The notes under the pieces are model-generated. The model saw nothing but the letters and a program-made list of their open reading frames with translations. It did no database searches and was not told the origin of the DNA. Below, piece by piece: positions 57,855 through 64,000 of a DNA stretch of 64,000 nt (position 1 is its first letter; each line of letters starts with the position of its first letter). Source of the DNA: Odobenus rosmarus divergens (lineage: Eukaryota; Chordata; Mammalia; Carnivora; Odobenidae); the NCBI RefSeq assembly GCF_000321225.1, contig NW_004451523.1:300071-364070 (forward strand), given 5' to 3'. The translations under genes and the position numbers were made by a program.

Positions 57855-58080
57855 GAGTTATGTGCCAAACTCTGTGGTAGGTACTGTGGGAAGGCAAGAT
57901 AAATGTGACAACCTTCCCCTTAAGGAGCTATAATCTTATAAAGACATGTGCATATGTCCCTACCTTTTAGATCTGGCAGTGAGTGGTCTTGTGAGACATA
58001 CACAGAGTGGCCAAATGATGAAAGTGAAAAAGTCTTCCTAGAGAAAATGGAGACACCTGTGAAGAAATTGGGTAGAAGTT
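57855..58080 (-). repeat. L2 fragment, antisense
   Basis: 'gccaaactctgtggtaggta' followed by 'ctgtgggaaggcaag', 'ccccttaaggagctataatc' and 'agtcttcctagagaaaatgg' are antisense L2 3' landmarks. Confidence 0.7.
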
Positions 58081-58954
58081 GGGAGTTGTTAATTAATTAG
58101 TTTTGTTTTAAACATTATTTATTTGGGCTCAAATGATAACTAATTAATAAGTTACTTCGTTAATTAAATAACTACCAAAGGTTTTTTGTTTAGTTTTATG
58201 CAAAACATTCATGTTCTGGATGTTTTATATTTTAGTAACATATAATATTTAGTCTAATCTTTATGAAATGAATTGGTGTGGGTAATGTTAAGTTTTGAAC
58301 TTTGAGAATTGTATAACTTTTCATGGGCTGGAGGAATGAGAAGATCCAGAAAGTTCTGATAGTTTAGTTCCTTACAACATGTACACAAACCACAGATAAA
58401 ACAACACTGGCAGTTGAGACAGGAAAAGGGAAAAGAGTATTGCATTCAGGATATCAAAAACACATATTTCAAACTATAAAAATCATAAAATGAAGTAAAA
58501 GGGATCTTTGAAGGGGTATAGATGAACTTGAAAGTGCTTTAAAAAATAGGAGTGGAATCATTTTTCTTATAATAATAGAAAACACAAAGGCATAATTGAT
58601 ATAATGAGTTCTTTGAGTCACAGTTGGAATATTTTGAATATATGAGCCACCTTAGTTCTACTCTTGTTTCCATAAGAAAACATATAATATGCTTTTTAAA
58701 TTATAATAGTCTCATATTATACATGGTATTTCTCTTAATGTATCAAATTTCAGAAATAGTGCTAGGCTTATGTATCAACCCCTTTTGAAATGTAATTACT
58801 TAGTTATTCCTATGAAAGATCAATGTCAAGTTAGGTTTAGTTTTATAGCAAGTTACCTTTGATGACATATTTTGTGTTTATATCAAATATTTTTTAAAGG
58901 TGTACTTTGTTTCTAAAATAGACATGAAATATTTGTGATAATTTCTGGACTCAT
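58081..58954. other. Unassigned non-coding DNA
   Basis: AT-rich, with no recognised repeat or credible frame. Confidence 0.5.
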
Positions 58955-59260
58955 TATCTGACACATTTTACAGAGCACTTTCTCTGCTTACTCTGCTGGG
59001 CTGTAGAGTCATCCTAACATGAAGCAAGCTTGGCCCCAACCTTAGGTAATTCACAGTCTGATGGGGGAGATAAAATTGCAGACAAATAACCAAAATATAG
59101 TGATCTAAAAAATTCAGCCTAGGGCATTTAGGGATGCTTCACAGAGGAATTAATATTTTAATGAGATCTGGAGAATATGTAAGAAGGAAAGTGGAAGGCT
59201 TCAAAAAGAAGGTGAATTTTGGGTGGGATTTCATAGAATTTGTGTAAGTGGAAGGAGTTT
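58955..59260 (-). repeat. L2, antisense
   Basis: 'gcttactctgctgggctgta', 'cttggccccaaccttaggta' followed by 'attcacagtctgatggggga' and 'gataaaattgcagacaaa', then 'tgcttcacagaggaattaat', cover the antisense L2 3' end in order. Confidence 0.8.
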
Positions 59261-59607
59261 TTTTCCCTCAGAGATGGTGAATAATTTTGCAAGAACTTCA
59301 ATTTACCAGGAAAAAAAATCTAGATACAAATCTACTAAGCACAAAAAATTATGACATATTTGTCCCAAATCAGAAGCATAAGCAAAGTTTTATGTCAGAT
59401 TTGCTCGGCTTTAATCTTATGCCACAGCTTCATAGGATTCCAATTCTTTAAAACTGAGTGGAAAAATCCAAAGAGTTATCCAGCATTATAAGAAAAATGT
59501 ATCAGCTCCTAAGAAAGTAAAATGCTGAATCAGTTTCCATAGAGTGAATAGAGATAGCTCTGAATTCCATCACATCTGTAGAGATGTGATAGAGCAGCAA
59601 ATTGTCA
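59261..59607. other. Unassigned non-coding DNA
   Basis: No recognised repeat or credible frame. Confidence 0.5.
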
Positions 59608-59614
59608 ATCTAAT

Positions 59615-59830
59615 TCATTTCTCAGTCTTGATGCAATTGACGTCAAGGACAAGATAATTCTTTCTTGCGGAAGACTGTCCTGAGCATTGCAGGATGTTTA
59701 GCATTATCCCTGGCCTCTACCCTCTAGATTCCAGTAACACTCCACTCCCCAGTAGTGACAACCAAAATTGACTCCAGACATTGACAGATATCCCTTGGGG
59801 AACAAAGTCATGTCTGGCTGAAAATCACTG
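59615..59830. mobile_element. MER20-like hAT-Charlie non-autonomous transposon
   Basis: 'ctcagtcttgatgcaattga', 'gactgtcctgagcattgcag' followed by 'gatgtttagcattatccctg', 'gcctctaccctctagattcc' and 'ctccagacattgacagatat' match the MER20-type element in order, ending 'gaaaatcactg'. A possible TSD, atctaat, is at 59608-59614 and 59831-59837. Length is about 216 bp, normal for the family. Confidence 0.85.
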
Positions 59831-59837
59831 ATCTAAT

Positions 59838-62639
59838 CAATGTATAATTATGTCTCCCAGAAATGGGGCTCAGAGTAATGACATGGATAAATGAGTGATG
59901 AAGTTAGCGACAGCACTACTCACTTCCAAGTGTGTACCTGCCCAGTCCAGATTATTTACACCCATCCTGGGGCCAGTGACACAAGACACATTTTGGGACC
60001 TTCACAATCTTTGCCTCAATGGTTCCCTCAGATTTAGAAATAGAAACCCAATATTTAATCCAGGAAAATATCTTTATAATGCACAATTTATGAAGAGGCC
60101 AAAAAAAAAAAAGTCCTGAATTTTTGGCCCACTGAGAATTAATTTAACCAAATTCAAAAGTCGATCAATCAAGGGGAACAATTGAAACACAAGATAGCAG
60201 TAAAATGAAACCCATCATTATATCCTAGGAAACCAATAAGTCTTTGAATATGGCAAATGGAAATAAATGTAATGTTCCCAACAGAAGAGAGGTGGGAAGT
60301 GAGTTAACCAGCAGGGGCTTGAGAATTTGGCTAAAGAGACTGTCCCACAGGAAAGGAGCTTCTAGGGCTCCCAGCCAGGACCAGTGTTCCCATGGCCTTG
60401 GCCTGCTGGCAACCAAAGGGACAGCTGCAGCCCAGGAGGGGCCAGCCTTGCCCTTTGGTCGTTCAATCCACCGTGACAATCTATGAGCACCTTTGGTGCT
60501 CCTCTCCCTAGCCTTAAAGCCATACAGTCTGTAAACATCAACATTTGTTGAAAAGCTAGAGGTGCTAGCTTTTAAGAACAGTGAAAATGCAGCCTGCTAT
60601 TATGTGAGCTGATCCAACCGCTTTATCCAAGGAAAAAGTTTTCAAAATGGCTTACAGCTGAGATACTACCTTTCTCTTAGTGTTCACCACAAGCATGAGC
60701 CACAGAAGCCAGGTTATTCCAAACAAGCCCCCCCTTTTTTTTCAATCAGAAAAGACAAACTAGGAAAATGTCATGAAAGCAGAAGAACAAAACAGAAGAG
60801 TTTTCATTACTGCTGGTGATGTAGGGAATACACTGATGAGTGTTATTTCCCTGCTTAGTGAGGGTCTTCTCTTATGAAACACCTTTCTTCTTTGGGTTTA
60901 TATATTGCTTAATGTGTTTTCTGCTGTTAAGGGTAGAGATTCTAGTCTTACTAGATCACAACCTCCCAGATCAATTTTAAACCAGCATGTGCTCTAGGAA
61001 ACAGCCCACTCAAGGGCTAATCTTGTTCTGTTTTATTTGTTTTCTTGGTTCTACTCATGTTTTTCTCTCCTCTTTACTTGGCAGGAATTGAAGGACTAAC
61101 GATGTCCCTTTTACCCCCACCCCCACCCCTTTAGAAAAGGAGCTCTTCGATGCAATAAGTTAGTCTAGACAAAGAAAATTAAGGTAATTAGTAGAAAGCT
61201 TGCAAATGTGCTGTGTAGGAGGCCCTGTCATTACAGACCCTCACCCAGGCTCCTGTGGTTTGGTGTGTGTACAGAGTAATAGTTCTGGGTTTCCTCTCTG
61301 TAGAGAGGAATAAAATAATTTTGGCTTTCAATTAGAGACATAACTGCAGTTTAGTCAGGGGCATGGAACAGGGTAACTGACAGCTATGCCAAGCTAATGT
61401 CATAAGACATGAAATCCCAGCACATAGCAAGGGATCCTGAGGCATCTGAGTTACCACAGGCCTCATACACAATAAGACACCAAGACTAGCAATTAGGATG
61501 CAGACAGAACAAATATTTACATTTTGAGAAAACAAAAGAGGAGGTATCAACAACAGAATGAATCAAAAGCCACAAGATCTCTGATGTGGGCAAGCAAAGT
61601 GTCGCTGTCAGTGTGAAGCAGGAAGGCAGAACTGGTTTCCAGTATTTGCAATTCAGAAATCTAGATTACTGGAAAATTTACAATAACATTGCAGTTCAAG
61701 CTCTCCACTTCATCCGTGTTACACAGAGTTTAACATGACGAGTCAATTGCCCCCTTCCTCCTTCTACCCTCTAAAGCCTACTGTTAGCCCCAAGTCATTT
61801 CTTCACCATGTGTGTATGGATTATGTGTTCCAGGGAGTCTGAATACATTATTTCAAGAGGCCTTTCAAAGTCCTGGAAGTACTCAAGTATGTTTTAAAGC
61901 CATGTATCAATTCATAAATTTATTTTGTTAAAGAGACTGGTGTTCTAAGTGACCGGAGAATGTGGTAAGATCTAATAGAAGAAAATTAGGGCTTTGGGTG
62001 GGGGTCCAGGAAAGGAGAGAGATGTTTGGATCCTCCCTTCTCTAGAATTAGGAGACAATTTTTTTTTTTTCTAAGTACTTTTAGATGGTTCACTCATGCA
62101 CGCTCATCTGGAGAGGGGGAAAAATTCTGGCTTGCCAGGCAAATACAGAGACTTGTCACCAACAGGAAGACCCTAAGTCAGCCTTTGTTGTAACTGGAGT
62201 GAGGCATTTAGTTTTGACTAATTCTGCATGCATCGGCTATTATAAGAAATCCAGAGGGGGTGGTAAATAAGGATGGAATGACTGGGGCCTGGCTAGTGAG
62301 GAAAAGCAGCTCAGTGCACATGGCTTGGCTTTGACATGGCAAATGATGCTAACTTTTCCCTTCCAAATGTCTCTAATTCTGAAATTCTATAAGCATGAGA
62401 TGGTGTCTCAGCCCCTTTTGATCTACATCAACCCATAATGGATGTCTGCCATGTGCTTGGCATCAGTACTTGGGAAAATGACTTTGCTGCCAATTATCTG
62501 ATACTGTTATTTCATTTCTAAAATGTAATATCTAAAAATTGTTCATTTGAGAGATGTTTCAAAGCATTTTTCGCCAGTGTGCCAAGTTTCAGATTCATTT
62601 TGGGAGAGACACACATACACATAGTATTTCACTGAATTT
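59838..62639. other. Unassigned non-coding DNA
   Basis: About 2.8 kb with no recognised interspersed repeat. A C-rich 'cccccacccccacccc' run lies near 61114-61130. A slightly GC-richer patch at about 60280-60480 has overlapping frames of 60-84 codons on both strands, none recognisable. Confidence 0.5.
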
Positions 62640-62785
62640 AATATTTTATAAATAGGTAATATTAATTGAGTATATGCTAGCTACCAAACTCTGTTCTAAA
62701 AAGTCTTTATGTGTCCTTAATACAGATGTAGATGGAAGAATAATTCAATGATTCCATACTCTTATAAACTTTCTCCCAGGTTACC
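62640..62785 (-). repeat. Possible MIR fragment, antisense
   Basis: 'aattgagtatatgctagcta' followed by 'ccaaactctgttctaaaaag' resembles the antisense MIR/L2 start 'attgagcacctactatgtgccaggcactgttctaag'. Confidence 0.45.
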
Positions 62786-64000
62786 GAAGCTAAGGAAGTT
62801 ACTTTATGTTAGTTCTAATTTAATGGATTGACATTGTTAGGGGAATAATAAATCAAGAAAGAGCTAAGAAAAAAGCATTCTCAAGAGGATAAAAAATCTC
62901 TTTTTATCAAGAGGGTCAGGACAGAGCCACAGACCTTGCCATTTGGGGACACATGAAGCCTGAACCCCCAGACATTTTACGTTAGTGTATAGGTAATAAG
63001 AATAACTAAATTTAAGGTCAGTGCAGCCAAGAAATTTTACTTTCTAGACAATCCTACTTCAACTTTTTCCTCTATTTATTGACTTTTATTAGTTTTAAGT
63101 TCTATTGTTTCAAATAAATGAAATCTATTGAGGTTTAATGTTTCTTTAGTTTTAATAAAAGATTTCAGTCTTTTTATTGGAGAAGGTACAGTCTGTCAAT
63201 CATTTCCGGACTTAATGTCTGACACAAAGTTCTATAGAACATTATAGAAGTTATTGCATGAATCACGGGTATTTTGCAGAACTTCTATTGTTGATGCTTT
63301 TCCATTTTTATAATAGAGTAATACACCCTCACTTTTTGTAGAGGTTACTGAACTCTTTCTGTTGTTTCCTTGGACATTAGCTCCCTTCTTCCTGTCCTGC
63401 AGTGCTCCTTCCTGAATTTAGCATGCTTCTTAAGCTTTCATCTCATGTCCACAGCCATGTTCACTTATTGACAGCTTCAGAGAATGGAGAGGGCACCAGA
63501 CATGAATCTCCTCATCTTTAGAACTTACCTCCTTCCACTACTCACCATTCTTTTCTCCTTACTTCCCATCTTAGAGAATGCATCTAATCTTGTCCAGTAT
63601 TCTCTTTCTTTCCTCTATTTTCCCACTCCATTTTTTGTTCTCAATTTAAAATATATTCAAATAGCTTTCATTTAAAATTTAACTCTAAAAAAGAGCAAAG
63701 AAGGAAAGGAGAAAGGAAGGAGGGAGGAAGGCTATAATTTCTAAGGTCTGTTCTAGTTTCTAGAAAAAAGAATCTATATTTATTTTCTCTCCCACAGCAT
63801 AACCAAAACTGCTTTAACTAAGATATCTACTTTGTTAGGAATTAACTGGTCATTTCCATCGTATTTTCTCTAATATGCTGTGGCAGTACACTTTGCTCAG
63901 CACTCAGTTGTTTGGTACTCTTGCCTTTCTTGGATTCTGAGCCCTCCTCCTTCCAAACTTCTCTATCGCCCCCTTGAAGGAATGGTACCCTCTGCTCATC
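62786..64000. other. Unassigned non-coding DNA
   Basis: The stretch at about 63380-63620 is pyrimidine-rich and may be another old LINE scrap, but I cannot name it. A GGAA/GGGA-rich simple tract lies at 63699-63731. Confidence 0.45.

Noticed and set aside
1..64000. CRISPR array, operon, prophage or other prokaryotic system
   Set aside because: There are no regularly spaced repeats, no ribosome-binding sites with long frames and no phage-like genes. The repeat content is unmistakably mammalian.

Overview
This window is non-coding nuclear DNA from a mammal, and the repeats identify it as a carnivore. Seventeen tRNA-derived Can-SINE (SINEC) copies are present. Most begin with the head GGCGCCTGGGTGGCTCAG and end in a CT-rich stretch, AATAAA and poly(A). 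Such elements are found only in Carnivora. Many copies have the CCACTCCCCCTGCTTGTG-type body, and none has the young dog-type tail. I therefore infer an arctoid caniform (bear, seal or musteloid), but the species cannot be fixed from the sequence alone. The sequence is AT-rich, CpG-poor and full of stop codons in all frames. I could support no protein-coding exon, no RNA gene, no CpG-island promoter, no CRISPR array and nothing bacterial.

Layout. 1-16 kb: mostly unassigned sequence with scattered ancient MIR and L2 fragments, two SINECs (7.2 and 14.5 kb) and a truncated L1 3' end at 14.7-15.0 kb nested at the same target site as a SINEC. 16-28 kb: one SINEC, an L2 at 19.0-19.5 kb, a MER5A-like transposon at 23.6 kb, and an extremely AT-rich block at 24.1-24.45 kb. 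28-37 kb: three SINECs, a foldback hAT-like element at 30.5-30.9 kb with long inverted arms, and a long antisense L1/HAL1-type block from 33.55 to about 36.4 kb. 37-44 kb: unassigned sequence, a decayed hAT transposase relic at 40.7-41.9 kb, and an antisense L1/HAL1 ORF1-like relic at about 43.0-43.8 kb. 44-58 kb: the repeat-rich end, with eleven SINECs, sense and antisense L1 fragments (46.3, 49.3, 50.4, 50.7 and 55.9 kb), CR1-clade LINE coding relics (53.6-54.6 kb) and (CA)n/(GT)n microsatellites. 58-64 kb: L2 and MER20-like fragments and otherwise unassigned DNA.

The mobile elements give a relative chronology. MIR, L2 and hAT relics are oldest. L1M/HAL1 pieces come next. Carnivore L1 3' ends and SINECs are youngest and usually still have recognisable target-site duplications (TSDs). 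No genes act together here: the window is most simply an intergenic or intronic stretch. I found no convincing undescribed biological system. The most interesting local structures are a tail-only poly(T) insertion with a TSD (5.45 kb), the foldback element (30.5-30.9 kb), the hAT transposase fossil (40.7-41.9 kb), and repeated rearrangement of one internal segment in four of the SINECs. Element boundaries without a quoted TSD are approximate. Family names come from recognition, not from a database search.
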